Below, piece after piece: positions 27,443 through 38,500 of a stretch of DNA of 64,000 bases. Position 1 is the first letter of the stretch; each line of letters starts with the position of its first letter. Below the pieces are notes generated by a model. That model did no database searches, had not been told where the DNA came from, and saw only the letters and a list, made by a program, of their open reading frames with translations. This stretch comes from an uncultured Mediterranea sp. (lineage in GTDB: Bacteria > Bacteroidota > Bacteroidia > Bacteroidales > Bacteroidaceae). The stretch is taken from contig NZ_CABUOL010000013.1 of assembly GCF_902493215.1 (NCBI RefSeq), positions 23,186-87,185 of the forward strand, in the 5' to 3' direction. The position numbers and the translations under genes were made by a program.

Positions 27443-28705
27443 ATGAAAGAATTTGTAATTTCCGAAGCGCAGGTAGAGACTGCGGTGCTGGTGGGACTCA
27501 TTACGAAGACGCAGGACGAGCGCAAAACGAATGAGTACCTAGACGAACTGGCTTTTCTGGCTGAGACAGCCGGAGCGGAAGTGGTGAAACGGTTTACACA
27601 GAAACTGGATCAGGCTAACTCGGTGACGTATGTCGGAAAGGGAAAGCTGGACGAAATCAAGCAATATATCAAGGACGAAGAGGAGGCGGAGCGGGAAATC
27701 GGTATGGTTATCTTCGATGACGAACTGTCGGCCAAGCAGATCCGTAACATCGAGGCGGAACTGAAGGTGAAGATTCTGGACCGTACGTCGCTCATCCTCG
27801 ACATCTTCGCCATGCGTGCACAGACGGCCAATGCCAAGACGCAGGTGGAGCTGGCACAATATAAATACATGCTGCCGCGTCTGCAACGACTCTGGACGCA
27901 CTTGGAACGCCAGGGAGGTGGTTCCGGTGCCGGTGGTGGTAAGGGTTCGGTAGGTCTTCGTGGTCCGGGTGAAACCCAGCTCGAAATGGACCGCCGTATC
28001 ATCTTGAACCGTATGTCGCTGCTGAAGGAACGCCTGGCCGAGATTGACAAGCAGAAGGCTACGCAGCGCAAGAACCGCGGTCGTCTGATTCGCGTGGCTT
28101 TGGTAGGATATACCAACGTGGGCAAGTCTACGTTGATGAACCTGCTGGCCAAGAGTGAGGTGTTTGCTGAGAACAAGCTGTTTGCTACACTCGATACGAC
28201 AGTACGCAAGGTGATTATCGACAACCTGCCCTTCCTGCTCAGTGATACGGTAGGGTTCATCCGAAAATTGCCTACCGACCTGGTGGACTCCTTCAAGTCG
28301 ACGTTGGACGAGGTACGCGAAGCCGACCTGCTGTTGCATGTCGTGGATATCTCGCATCCCGACTTCGAGGAACAGATTGAGGTGGTGAACAAGACTTTGG
28401 CTGATATCGGTGCGGCAGGCAAACCCATGATTTTGGTATTCAACAAAATAGATGCCTATACGTATGTGAAGAAGGATGAGGACGACCTGACTCCGCGCAC
28501 CAAGGAGAACCTGTCCCTGGAAGAGCTGATGAAGACGTGGATGGCGAAACTGGAGGATAACTGCATGTTCATTTCGGCCCGTGAGAAAATCAACATCGAG
28601 GAGATGAAAACAATGGTTTACCAGCGTGTGAAGGAATTGCATGTGCAGAAGTACCCGTATAACGACTTCCTTTATCAGACGTACGACGAGAACGGGGAGT
28701 TGTAA
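27443..28705 (+). CDS. hflX: Ribosome-associated GTPase HflX
   Basis: A 420-residue HflX GTPase that binds the ribosomal large subunit and can split stalled or hibernating ribosomes. Visible are the N-terminal HflX domain, the Gly-rich linker GGGSGAGGGKGSVGLRGPGE (about 155-175), and G motifs VGYTNVGKST, DTVGF and NKID. I chose MKEFVISEAQ. ATGs at 27437 or 27404 are possible, but the latter precedes the likely transcription start. Confidence 0.95.
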   Translation: MKEFVISEAQVETAVLVGLITKTQDERKTNEYLDELAFLAETAGAEVVKRFTQKLDQANSVTYVGKGKLDEIKQYIKDEEEAEREIGMVIFDDELSAKQIRNIEAELKVKILDRTSLILDIFAMRAQTANAKTQVELAQYKYMLPRLQRLWTHLERQGGGSGAGGGKGSVGLRGPGETQLEMDRRIILNRMSLLKERLAEIDKQKATQRKNRGRLIRVALVGYTNVGKSTLMNLLAKSEVFAENKLFATLDTTVRKVIIDNLPFLLSDTVGFIRKLPTDLVDSFKSTLDEVREADLLLHVVDISHPDFEEQIEVVNKTLADIGAAGKPMILVFNKIDAYTYVKKDEDDLTPRTKENLSLEELMKTWMAKLEDNCMFISAREKINIEEMKTMVYQRVKELHVQKYPYNDFLYQTYDENGEL

Positions 28706-28836
28706 TATAACATATAGAAAACCTCTTCGGAGGGTTTACGGATAAGAATCTCTATGAAACGTGGGTGGATATAGCTGTTTGTCGGCCTGTCCGCCTGCGT
28801 TTCATGCGTTTATACAAGGAACTAAACAATAGTAAC

Positions 28837-30828
28837 ATGGAAATTTACAGAAACCTGACCGGGGATGAGATTTTTCGGTTGAAGAACCAGGCATGTCTGT
28901 CAGACGACTGGGAGAAGATTCGTGTATCAGAAAACTTTTCAACGGAGTTTGTACACCATGCGCGTTTTTCGGGAGAAGTTAAATTGGGTGTTTTTCAGGC
29001 GGAGTTTACGCTACCGGGAGGTATCCGCAAGCATTCTGGCCTGCGGCATGTGACGTTGCACAACGTGACGGTGGGCGATAACTGCTGTATCGAGAATGTC
29101 CAGAACTATATTGCCAATTACGAAATCGGGCACGATACGTTCATCGAGAATGTGGATATCCTGTTGGTGGACGGGGTATCGAAGTTCGGTAATGGGGTGG
29201 AGGTGTCTGTACTGAATGAGACGGGCGGTCGTGAGGTGGTTATCAATGACAAGCTGTCGGCACACTTGGCCTACATCATGGCACTCTACCGCCACCGGCC
29301 CGAACTGACTGCCCGTCTGAAAGAGATTGCCGATTATTATGCCGGCAAACATGCTTCGTCGGTAGGAACCATTGGCTGTCATGTAACCCTTATGAATACA
29401 GGTTCGGTTAGGAATGTCCGTATCGGCGACTATACTCATATTTCGGGAACCTGCCGTCTGTCCAACGGCAGTATCAACAGCAACGAGGCAGCGCCTGTAT
29501 GGGTGGGCGACGGTGTTATCTGCGATGACTTTATTCTTTCCAGCGGTTCGCATGTCGACGACGGTGCCATGCTGACACGTTGTTTTGTGGGGCAGGCCTG
29601 CAAGCTGGGGCATAATTATTCGGCTTCGGATTCCCTGTTCTTCAGTAACTGCCAGGGAGAGAACGGTGAAGCATGTGCCATATTTGCCGGTCCCTTCACC
29701 GTGACACACCACAAGAGTACGCTGCTCATAGCGGGTATGTTTTCGTTCATGAACGCCGGTTCAGGTTCCAACCAGAGCAACCACATGTATAAGCTGGGCC
29801 CCATCCATCAGGGTACATTGGAACGTGGTGCTAAGACTACATCCGATTCCTACATTCTTTGGCCGGCTCGTGTGGGAGCCTTCTCGCTCGTTATGGGGCG
29901 TCACGTCAACCATTCTGACACGTCGAACTTGCCGTTCTCTTATCTGATAGAGCAGAACAACACCACCTATCTGGTGCCGGGCGTCAACCTGCGCAGTGTG
30001 GGAACCATACGCGACGCACAGAAGTGGCCCAAACGCGACGGGCGCAGGGACCCCAATAAGCTGGATTTCATCAACTACAACCTGCTCAGTCCTTATACCG
30101 TGCAAAAGATGTTCAAGGGGCGCGAGACACTGCTCAACCTGCGTCGGGCCAGCGGCGAGCTGTCCGACATTTATTCTTTCCATAGTGCCAAGATACGCAA
30201 TTCGTCGTTGGTGAACGGTATCAGGTTCTACGAAATTGCTATCCACAAATTCTTGGGCAACTCCGTCATCAAGCGCCTCGAGAGCATCGATTTCCGCAAC
30301 GACGACGAAATCCGTGTCCGCCTTCGTCCCGATACGTCCATCGGCAGTGGCGAATGGGTGGACATCTCGGGTCTGATAGCACCGAAAAGCGAGGTAGATG
30401 CGCTGATAGCTGAGATCGAAAGCGGAGCTGTGAACAAACTGAAGGAAATCAATGCTGAATTCGAACGGATGCATCGCAATTACTATACCTACGAATGGAC
30501 GTGGGCTTACGAACAGTTGGAGGAGTTCTACGGGGTGAAGCCCGAAGAGATGACCTCGGCAGACATCATCCGTATTGTGGAGAAGTGGAAAGATGCAGTT
30601 ATCGGCCTCGACCGCATGGTTTATGAAGATGCCAAGAAGGAATTCTCTCTGGCTTCCATGACGGGTTTCGGTGCCGACGGTTCACGGCTGGAGAAGGAAA
30701 TGGATTTCGAGCAGGTGCGTGGCGACTTCGAGAGCAATCCGTTTGTCACCGCCGTGCTGAAGCACATCGAGGTGAAGAGCGCGCTGGGCGACGAACTGAT
30801 AGAGCGGATGAAGAGGGTGGGCAACTGA
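28837..30828 (+). CDS. DUF4954 family protein with left-handed beta-helix repeats
   Basis: A 663-residue cytoplasmic protein of the DUF4954 family common in Bacteroidetes. Hexapeptide repeats of the left-handed beta-helix type run through residues about 50-330 (VTVGDNCCIENVQNYIANYE, MNTGSVRNVRIGDYTHISGT), resembling sugar-nucleotide acyltransferases or UDP-sugar enzymes. The C-terminal 200 residues are helical. The reaction is not known. The start at 28837 (MEIYRNLTGDEIF) follows a 131-bp gap after hflX. Confidence 0.85.
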   Translation: MEIYRNLTGDEIFRLKNQACLSDDWEKIRVSENFSTEFVHHARFSGEVKLGVFQAEFTLPGGIRKHSGLRHVTLHNVTVGDNCCIENVQNYIANYEIGHDTFIENVDILLVDGVSKFGNGVEVSVLNETGGREVVINDKLSAHLAYIMALYRHRPELTARLKEIADYYAGKHASSVGTIGCHVTLMNTGSVRNVRIGDYTHISGTCRLSNGSINSNEAAPVWVGDGVICDDFILSSGSHVDDGAMLTRCFVGQACKLGHNYSASDSLFFSNCQGENGEACAIFAGPFTVTHHKSTLLIAGMFSFMNAGSGSNQSNHMYKLGPIHQGTLERGAKTTSDSYILWPARVGAFSLVMGRHVNHSDTSNLPFSYLIEQNNTTYLVPGVNLRSVGTIRDAQKWPKRDGRRDPNKLDFINYNLLSPYTVQKMFKGRETLLNLRRASGELSDIYSFHSAKIRNSSLVNGIRFYEIAIHKFLGNSVIKRLESIDFRNDDEIRVRLRPDTSIGSGEWVDISGLIAPKSEVDALIAEIESGAVNKLKEINAEFERMHRNYYTYEWTWAYEQLEEFYGVKPEEMTSADIIRIVEKWKDAVIGLDRMVYEDAKKEFSLASMTGFGADGSRLEKEMDFEQVRGDFESNPFVTAVLKHIEVKSALGDELIERMKRVGN

Positions 30829-30901
30829 AATTATTCCTAAAAACCTCCCTCCCCGCCGAAGAAAAGGCTTTCAATTAAAGAAATATTTCGATAATACTTC
30901 T

Positions 30902-30909
30902 TACCTTTG
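30902..30909 (+). promoter_or_regulatory. -7 promoter element of the fumarase gene
   Basis: TACCTTTG matches TAnnTTTG and lies 41 bp before the ATG. No TTTG is found at -33. Confidence 0.55.
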
Positions 30910-30950
30910 CATTAATCAAGATTGAACAACCTTTTAAACAAATTGTAATT

Positions 30951-32588
30951 ATGGCAACAACACCTCCGTTCAAGTATCAGCCCATGTTCGAGAAGGGCAA
31001 GGATACGACTGAGTATTATCTGCTTACCAAGGACTACGTGTCTGTAAGCGAGTTTGAAGGAAAACCCATCCTGAAGATCGAGAAGGAAGGATTGACCGCC
31101 ATGGCCAACGCGGCCTTCCGCGACGTGTCGTTCATGCTGCGCCGCTCGCACAACGAGCAGGTGGCCAAGATTCTGAGCGACCCCGAAGCCAGCGACAACG
31201 ACAAGTACGTGGCACTGACCTTCCTGCGCAATGCCGAAGTGGCCGCCAAGGGTCTGCTTCCCTTCTGCCAGGATACCGGTACGGCCATCATCCACGGTGA
31301 GAAAGGCCAGCAGGTATGGACGGGCTATTGCGACGAAGAGGCCCTGTCGCTGGGTGTGTACAAGACTTATACTGAGGAGAACCTGCGCTACTCGCAGAAC
31401 GCTCCGCTCACCATGTACGAGGAGGTGAACACCAAGTGCAACCTGCCCGCACAGATTGATATCGAGGCTACCGAAGGCATGGAATACGAGTTCCTCTGCG
31501 TGACCAAGGGCGGCGGTTCGGCCAACAAGACTTACCTCTATCAGGAGACGAAAGCCATCCTGAACCCCGAGACGCTGGTTCCGTTCCTCGTAGAGAAGAT
31601 GAAGACGCTGGGTACGGCGGCTTGTCCTCCTTACCATATTGCCTTCGTCATTGGCGGTACGTCGGCCGAGAAGAACCTGCTGACCGTGAAGCTCGCCTCC
31701 ACCCGCTTCTATGATAACCTGCCCACGACGGGTAATGAATACGGCCGTGCCTTCCGCGACATCGAGCTGGAAAAGAAGGTGCTCGAAGAGGCTCACAACA
31801 TCGGCCTCGGCGCACAGTTCGGCGGCAAGTACTATGCACACGACGTGCGCATCATCCGTCTGCCGCGCCATGGCGCATCGTGCCCCGTAGGTCTGGGCGT
31901 ATCGTGCTCGGCCGACCGCAACATCCGTTGCAAGATCAACAAGGACGGTATCTGGATTGAGAAGCTGGACAGCCATCCGGGCGAACTGATTCCCGAAGCT
32001 TTGCGTCAGGCAGGCGAAGGCGACGCTGTACGCATCGACCTGAACCAGCCGATGGCCGACATCCTGAAGGAGCTGACCAAGTATCCCGTGGCTACACGTC
32101 TGAGCCTGAACGGTACCATCATCGTAGGCCGCGACATCGCACACGCCAAGCTGAAAGAGCGTCTGGACCGTGGTGAAGACCTGCCCCAGTACATCAAGGA
32201 TCACCCCATTTACTACGCCGGACCGGCCAAGACGCCGAAGGGTATGGCCTGCGGTTCGATGGGCCCCACGACGGCCGGACGTATGGACCCGTACGTCGAC
32301 CTGTTCCAGAGCCACGGCGGCAGCATGATTATGCTGGCCAAGGGTAACCGCAGCCAGGCCGTGACCGACGCCTGCAAGAAGCACGGCGGCTTCTATCTCG
32401 GCTCCATCGGTGGTCCTGCAGCCATTCTGGCACAGAACAACATCAAGAGCATCGAGTGCGTGGAATATCCCGAACTGGGCATGGAAGCCATCTGGAAGAT
32501 CGAGGTGGAAGACTTCCCCGCCTTCATCCTCGTGGACGACAAGGGCAACGACTTCTTCAAGCAACTGAAGCCCCGCTGCTGCAAGTAA
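30951..32588 (+). CDS. Class I (iron-sulfur) fumarate hydratase
   Basis: A 545-residue class I fumarase, interconverting fumarate and malate in the reductive branch that leads to succinate in Bacteroides. The three cluster Cys contexts are visible: PFCQDTGT, SCPVGLGVSC and MACGSMGPTTAGRM. Both the N-terminal and C-terminal (beta) domains are present in one chain, as in FumA/FumB. The [4Fe-4S] cluster would be oxygen-sensitive. It is a single-gene unit with its own promoter element and terminator. Confidence 0.95.
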   Translation: MATTPPFKYQPMFEKGKDTTEYYLLTKDYVSVSEFEGKPILKIEKEGLTAMANAAFRDVSFMLRRSHNEQVAKILSDPEASDNDKYVALTFLRNAEVAAKGLLPFCQDTGTAIIHGEKGQQVWTGYCDEEALSLGVYKTYTEENLRYSQNAPLTMYEEVNTKCNLPAQIDIEATEGMEYEFLCVTKGGGSANKTYLYQETKAILNPETLVPFLVEKMKTLGTAACPPYHIAFVIGGTSAEKNLLTVKLASTRFYDNLPTTGNEYGRAFRDIELEKKVLEEAHNIGLGAQFGGKYYAHDVRIIRLPRHGASCPVGLGVSCSADRNIRCKINKDGIWIEKLDSHPGELIPEALRQAGEGDAVRIDLNQPMADILKELTKYPVATRLSLNGTIIVGRDIAHAKLKERLDRGEDLPQYIKDHPIYYAGPAKTPKGMACGSMGPTTAGRMDPYVDLFQSHGGSMIMLAKGNRSQAVTDACKKHGGFYLGSIGGPAAILAQNNIKSIECVEYPELGMEAIWKIEVEDFPAFILVDDKGNDFFKQLKPRCCK

Positions 32589-32610
32589 CCCCTGCGCGGC
32601 ACAAATATAG

Positions 32611-32652
32611 AAAAGGATGCGCTCCCCATTGCGGGGAGGCGCATCCTTTTTT
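32611..32652 (+). terminator. Terminator of the fumarase gene
   Basis: A 17-18 bp GC-rich stem with a one-base bulge (arms 32611-32627 and 32633-32650) ends in TTTTTTT, 22 bp after the stop codon. Confidence 0.9.
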
Positions 32653-32699
32653 TGTCTGCATCCGTTCGTCTTGCAGGCCCGAGGCCGGGCTTCCTTTCC

Positions 32700-32854
32700 G
32701 TTTCCTACGGAGAAACTCCGTTTCCCATACGAGGAAACGCCAGTTACCCTTGGAGGAAACGGGCGTTTCCATGCGCAGGAAACGAGCGTTCCCCTTGAAG
32801 GAAACGGCTGTTCCCTTTTAAAGGTAACGGTCGTTCCCTTTAAAGGTTACGGCC
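32700..32854. repeat. 22/23-bp repeat array B (GTTNCC...GGNAAC)
   Basis: Seven units of 20, 23, 22, 23, 22, 23 and 22 bp start at 32700, 32720, 32743, 32765, 32788, 32810 and 32833. In units 2-7 GTTNCC is followed 6-7 bases later by GGNAAC or a close variant, then a 4-base linker; unit 1 is degenerate. It fills most of the 385-bp gap between the fumarase terminator and the acyltransferase. Nothing else is recognisable there. Confidence 0.85.
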
Positions 32855-32973
32855 ATAAGGTCCTATGCCGGCTGGCAGATGCGGGCAGGATATGGATTTT
32901 TCAGGCTTCTTTTTGGCAGATGTCAGCATACTTTCCTATCTTTATGCCTTCAAACTTTTAATGAATAGACTTT

Positions 32974-34128
32974 ATGGAGAAAACAGTTTCGACACATGAG
33001 TCTGGGCACATCGTGTGGCTGGACGTGGTGCGTCTGGTAGCCATGTTTGCCGTGGTGTGCTGCCATTGTACGGACCCTTTCAATTTTTATCCGGGCACTT
33101 CGCCCGACATCGGTGAAATCAAGTTCTGGGGAGCGGCCTATGGGGCGGTGCTGCGTCCCTGCGTGCCGTTGTTTGTCATGATTACGGGCGCACTGCTGTT
33201 GCCGGTGCGGGGCAGCAGCGGGGCTTTCTACAAGAAGCGCATCACGCGCGTGTTCTTTCCGTTTCTCATCTGGTCGGTGCTCTACAACCTCTTCCCGTGG
33301 CTGACGGGACTGCTGGGTGTGGAGCCGCGGGTCATCCTCGACTTCTTCCCTTATTCGGGCGAGGACGTGATGCGCCAGTCGCTCGGCGTCAGCCTGGGAT
33401 ACATCGGGGGTATTCCGTTCAACTTCTCCATCCTGGCTGTGCACATGTGGTACATCTACCTGCTCATCGGGCTTTACCTGTATCTGCCCATCTTCTCGGC
33501 TTGGGTGGCGCAGGCTTCGGAGCGGGCCAAGATGGGATTCCTGGCGCTGTGGGGCGTGACGCTGCTGTTGCCCTACTACAATGAGTTTGTTTCCGAATAT
33601 CTGTGGGGTTCCTGCTCGTGGAATTCGTTCGGCATGCTCTACTACTTTGCCGGATTCAACGGCTATCTGTTGCTGGGTCACGTGCTGCGCCATAGGGAGT
33701 GGAGCGGGCGGACGTTGCTGCTGGCCGGTGTGCCGATGTTTGTGGCAGGCTATGCGGTGACCTACCTGGGCTTCCGCCACATGACGTCGTTGCCCGACTG
33801 TACAGATGAAATGCTCGAACTGTTCTTTACCTATTGTTCGCTGAACGTGGCTCTGATGACGGTACCTGTCTTCATGGTCTGCAAGAAGATACGCATCCGT
33901 TCGGAGCGCCTGCAGCGGATGCTGGCCAATCTGACGCTTTGCGGTTTCGGCGTCTATATGATACATTATTTCTTCACGGGCCCGTCGGTGGTACTGATGC
34001 GTGCGTTGGAGGTACCCATCCCGTTGCAGATACCCTGCGCCTCGGTAGTGGCGTTCGGTGTGTCGTGGCTGTTGGTTTCGATGGCCTACCGCTGGTTCGG
34101 CCCGCGGACGAAGTGGGTGCTGGGCTGA
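32974..34128 (+). CDS. Acyltransferase family 3 membrane protein
   Basis: A 384-residue integral membrane acyltransferase of the OafA/NodX family, with about ten helices. The family His near the N-terminus is in VVCCHCTDPF, after WLDVVRLVAMFAV. MWYIYLLIGLYLYLP and GFGVYMIHYFF are typical family segments. Members O-acetylate or otherwise acylate surface sugars. The acceptor is unknown here. It stands alone, with no glycan cluster nearby. Confidence 0.9.
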   Translation: MEKTVSTHESGHIVWLDVVRLVAMFAVVCCHCTDPFNFYPGTSPDIGEIKFWGAAYGAVLRPCVPLFVMITGALLLPVRGSSGAFYKKRITRVFFPFLIWSVLYNLFPWLTGLLGVEPRVILDFFPYSGEDVMRQSLGVSLGYIGGIPFNFSILAVHMWYIYLLIGLYLYLPIFSAWVAQASERAKMGFLALWGVTLLLPYYNEFVSEYLWGSCSWNSFGMLYYFAGFNGYLLLGHVLRHREWSGRTLLLAGVPMFVAGYAVTYLGFRHMTSLPDCTDEMLELFFTYCSLNVALMTVPVFMVCKKIRIRSERLQRMLANLTLCGFGVYMIHYFFTGPSVVLMRALEVPIPLQIPCASVVAFGVSWLLVSMAYRWFGPRTKWVLG

Positions 34129-34141
34129 TAAAAGCAAAGAA

Positions 34142-34226
34142 GGTGTGTCAAAATGAAGTGAGACAATTTTAACTCCCCCTCCTTCCAGAAGGAGGAGAGG
34201 CTCAGATACCTCTATTTTGACACACC
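34142..34226. terminator. Nested hairpin between acyltransferase and tolC-like gene
   Basis: An outer 13-bp perfect stem (34142-34154 with 34214-34226) encloses an inner hairpin CTCCTTC-CA-GAAGGAG near 34180-34195. It lies between two convergent genes and is followed by TCTTTGTTTC. It may terminate both. It could also be a small dispersed palindromic repeat. Confidence 0.6.
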
Positions 34227-34250
34227 CTCTTTGTTTCTGAGTAAGAATGA

Positions 34251-35576
34251 TTATTCCAGGTATTTCGTGACCTTGCCGCTGATTTGCAGCAGGGAGATTT
34301 CGCAGAGTTTGGTGTTGTACTCGGCCGTCAGGATACGTTCCTCGGCGTCGAGGAGACTCTTCTGTGCTTCGCGCATCTCGATACCCGAAAGGTTGCCCAG
34401 CATGTAACGCTCCATGGCGATGTCGTGGTTGTCCTTGGCGGCGATGAGGTTCTGCCGTTCCAGGTTCAGCATCTCCAGATTGTTGCGGTAGGCCTGCCAC
34501 AGGTTGCTCAGGTCGGCCCGCAGAGCCAGTTCCAGTTCGTCGCGTTGCAGGCGTGCGTTCTTCACGGCGATGCTGGCATTGCGCCGCTCGCGCTTGCGGT
34601 TGCCGTCGAAGAGGTTGAACCCAACGGTGATGCCTCCGTTGAATCCGAAGTTGTTGCGGCGGCTGTAGCTGTTGATGTCATACTTGTTGAACGTATAGCC
34701 GTATCCGGCGTTCAGCCGCACGTAGGGATAGTTGCGTGAATTCACTTTCTTGTAGTCCATCTGTGCCAGCTGGGTGTTCTGGTCGGCCTTCAGCAGGGAG
34801 GAGTTTACGCTCAGGGTGGCTTTCCACAGCTCTTCGAAGTCGAGCGACTGGTTCACGTCGATGATGCTGTCGGGCGTCTGGATGAGCTGGTCCACGTCTT
34901 CGTTGCCCATCAGCTCGTTCAGGTTGATGCGCGAGGTGTGCAGCAGCTCCTGCTGCTTCATGTACTGGGCGCTGTCGGCGTTGAAGTCCACCTTGGCCTG
35001 CTGGTAGTCGAGGCGCGAGAAGTCGCCCACATGGTAGCGTGCCTCCACGATGCGCAGTCGTTCCTTGGAGAGCTGCACGGCATAGAGCAGGTTCTTCATG
35101 CGGATTTTCTGCTGGATGAAGTTGTAGTATTCGGCAGCCAGCGAGGCGATGAAGTCTTCCAGCGCGATGCGTGTATTGGTCTCTCCCTGTTCGCGGAGCA
35201 GCTTCAGCTGTTGGTAGGTGGTGGAGATGTTGAAGCCGTCGAAGATGGTCCAGTTCAGGTCGATGCCTGCATCGACGGTCTGGTCGAACACGTTATGCTG
35301 CTTTTCCGTAACGCCTGTGCTCCGCACGGTGCTGTTGGTGTTGTCCAGCGTAGCCCGGTAGCCGCCTGTCAGGTCGATGGTGGGCAGGGCGCCTGCGTTG
35401 GCCAGGGTGGCGTTGTTTTTACTGATCTGCTCCTCGTTGTGCGTGATGCGCAGGGAGTAGTTGTTGAGCAGCCCCTGTTCGAGGCACGACTTCAGGGTAT
35501 AGGTGGTCGCCTGCTGTGCCTGCAGGGAACACAGGGCACAGAATGCGGCTATCATAGACAAGGCGATTCGTTTCAT
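34251..35576 (-). CDS. TolC-family outer-membrane efflux channel
   Basis: A 441-residue outer-membrane factor with signal peptide MKRIALSMIAAFCALCSLQA. The two internally similar helical-hairpin halves of the TolC fold are visible (KSCLEQGLLNNYSLRITHN and NSSLLKADQNTQLAQMDYKK). It forms the exit duct of the tripartite pump encoded upstream. Its ATG overlaps the RND gene's stop by 4 bp, which indicates translational coupling. Confidence 0.93.
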   Translation of the reverse strand: MKRIALSMIAAFCALCSLQAQQATTYTLKSCLEQGLLNNYSLRITHNEEQISKNNATLANAGALPTIDLTGGYRATLDNTNSTVRSTGVTEKQHNVFDQTVDAGIDLNWTIFDGFNISTTYQQLKLLREQGETNTRIALEDFIASLAAEYYNFIQQKIRMKNLLYAVQLSKERLRIVEARYHVGDFSRLDYQQAKVDFNADSAQYMKQQELLHTSRINLNELMGNEDVDQLIQTPDSIIDVNQSLDFEELWKATLSVNSSLLKADQNTQLAQMDYKKVNSRNYPYVRLNAGYGYTFNKYDINSYSRRNNFGFNGGITVGFNLFDGNRKRERRNASIAVKNARLQRDELELALRADLSNLWQAYRNNLEMLNLERQNLIAAKDNHDIAMERYMLGNLSGIEMREAQKSLLDAEERILTAEYNTKLCEISLLQISGKVTKYLE

Positions 35577-38500
35577 ATCTTTCTTACTTTACTTCGGTTG
35601 GTTGACACATAGCTGTAGATGGCGGGCACGATGTACATGGTGAGCAGTGTGGATACCAGCATGCCGCCTACCACAGCCGTACCCATGGCGATGCGCTGGT
35701 TGGCACCTTCGCCTGTGGCGAAAGCCAGCGGGATGAGGCCGATGACGGTCGAGGCGCTGGTCATCAGGATGGGGCGCAGACGCTGGAGGGCGGCGTCCTT
35801 GATGGCCTGCAACTTGTCTTCGCCCGCTTCCTGCTTCTGGTTGGCAAACTCCACAATGAGGATACCGTTCTTGGCTACCAGACCGATGAGCATAATAATG
35901 CCGATCTGGCTGAAGATGTTCATCGTGATGTCACCGAAATACATGAATATCAGGGCTCCGGCAATGGCCAGCGGCACGGTGAGCATGATGATGAGCGGGT
36001 CCTTGAAGCTCTCGAACTGGGCGGCCAGAATCAGATAGATGAGGAAGATGGCCAGGATGAAGGCAAACATCAGGCTGGAGGCACTCTCACTATAGTCCTT
36101 CGAGTCGCCTGCCAGTGCCGTACGGAAGGTTTCGTCCAGCACTTCGTCGGCTATCTTGTCCATTTCTTCCAGTCCCTGTCCGATGGTCTTGCCCTCGGCC
36201 AGACCGGCCGAAACAGTGGCCGATACGAAACGGTTGTAGCGGTACAGCTTCGGAGGAGCCGTGCCGTAGACCAGTTCCACGAGGTTGTCGAGCTGGATCA
36301 TGTCGCCTGCATCGTTACGGATGTACAGGCCGACGAGGTAGGCCGGCTTGTTGCGTTGCTGGCGGTTGATTTCTCCCAATATCTCGTATTGCTTGCCGTT
36401 CATGTAGAAGTAGCCCATACGCTGGCCGCTCAAGCCGTATTGCAGGGTCTGGGCAATGTTCTTGGTGCTGACGCCCATGGCGCCGGCCTTGTCGCGGTTG
36501 ATGCTGATGCGGGCTTCAGGCTTGCTGAACTTCAGGTCGACGTCGGCCATCTGGAAAACATCGTTTTCGTAGACGCGTTCCATAAACTTCGGCAGCACTT
36601 CCTGCAGCTTTTCAAGGTTGGTGGCCTGCAATACATATTGCACGGGCATGCTGGCACGGCGTCCGCCGAACGAAGACTGCTGGCGCAGGAAGGCGCGGGC
36701 TTCTGTTTCGGACTTCAGGGCGCGGGTCAGCTTGGCGGCCACATCCATCTGGCTGTAGTCGCGTTCGCGGATATCTTTCAGCGTGATTTGTACGTTACCG
36801 CTTCCGCTCGATACACGTGCCGTGACGGCTTCGGCATCGGGGATGATGGAGTCGACCACGTCGTTGATGCGTTCGGTATAGTCGCGGATGTATTCGTAGC
36901 TCACACCTTCGGCACCGATGGTACTGATGGTGATTTGTGAGCGGTCTTCCAATGGAGCCATTTCGGCAGGTATGCTGTTCCACAGCACGAAGATGATGCA
37001 GAACGTAATCAAGGTGAACACCAGTGCTATCCACCGCTTGTGCAGGAAGGCGGCCAGTGAACGGCTGTACAGGCGGTTCATCCCTTCGAAGAAGGGTTCC
37101 GTCTTGCGGTAGAACCAGTTTTTCTGTTCCTGTCGTTTCAGCAGCTTGGTGGCCAGCATCGGCGTGAAGGTAAGGGCTGCAAACGAGGATATAATGATGG
37201 AGCCCGAGATGACGAAGCTGAACTCGCGGAAGAGTCGGCCAGTGGTACCTTCCATGAAGACAATGGGGAAGAACACGGCCACCAGCGTGATGGTGGTGGA
37301 GATGACGGCAAAGAAGATTTCCTTGGCTCCCTCGATGCCTGCTTCCTTGGGCGGCATGCCTTTCTCGATGCGGACATAGATGTTCTCGGTCATTACGATG
37401 GCGTCGTCCACCACCAGACCTACGGAGAGGACGACGGCCAGCATCGTCAGTACGTTGATGGAGAAACCTGCCACGTACATCACGAAGAAGGCACCGATGA
37501 GCGACACGGGAATTACGATACAGGGTACCAGCGTGACGCGCCAGTCGCGCAAGAAGAGGAAGATGATGATGATAACCAGCACGAAGGCTTCATACACGGT
37601 GCTTTCCACCTCGCTGATGGAGGCGCGGATGAACTTGGTGTTGTCGAATCCGTAGCTGTAGGTCACGTCTTCGGGCAGATCTTTCTTCATGCGCTCCATG
37701 CGTTCGTACACGGCGTCGGCAATCTGGATGTGGTTGGCACCCGGCTGGGGAACGACGACTACACCTACCATCGGCACGCCGTTCATCTTCATGTAGCTCT
37801 TGATGTCGGCGGCTCCCAGTTCGGCACGGCCGATATCGCTGAAACGGATGATGCGGTTGGCATCTTCCTTGATGATGAGGTTGTTGAACTCTTCGGGTGT
37901 ATGCATCAGACCCAGGGTACGGATGGTAAGCTCGGTCGTATTTCCTTCGATACTGCCCGACGGGAGCTCGATGTTTTCCTGGTCGATGGCATTCTTTACG
38001 TCGACGGGGGTGATGCCGTAGCCCGACATCTTGGTGGGGTCGAGCCAAAGGCGCATGGAGTACTTCTTTTCACCCCAGATGCTCACGCTACTTACGTCGG
38101 AGATAGTCTGAAGCTGTTCCTTTACGGTGAGGTCAGCTATCTCGCTCAGCTCCAGCAGCGAGCGCTTGTTGCTCTGCAGGGCTACCATCAGGATGGGCAC
38201 GGCGTCTGCATCGGCTTTCGATACGGTAGGAGGGTCGCAGTCGCGGGGCAGGTAACGCTGGGCACGCGACACCTTGTCGCGCACGTCGTTGGCGGCTGTC
38301 TCCAGGTCGACAGACAGTTCGAATTCGACGGTGATTCGGCTTTGCCCCTGCTGGCTGACACTGGTCAACGAGCGGATACCGGGGATACCGTTGATGTTCT
38401 GTTCCAGCGGTTCGGTAATCTGGTTCTCGATAACGTCGGCGTTGGCACCCGTGTACGAACAGGACACGGAGATGATGGGGTTGTCCACCGACGGATATTC

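Noticed and set aside
28719..28737. Hairpin with a TTCG loop after hflX as a terminator
   Set aside because: The stem is short with a bulge and no T-run follows. It may be a weak structure only.
30912..32564. 550-codon minus-strand open frame opposite the fumarase
   Set aside because: It is an antisense shadow. The fumarase on the plus strand has every cluster Cys, its own terminator and a promoter element.
32700..32854. Repeat arrays considered as CRISPR arrays
   Set aside because: Units repeat every 22-23 bp with only 4-9 bp between dyads, so there is no room for spacers. No cas gene lies in the window.
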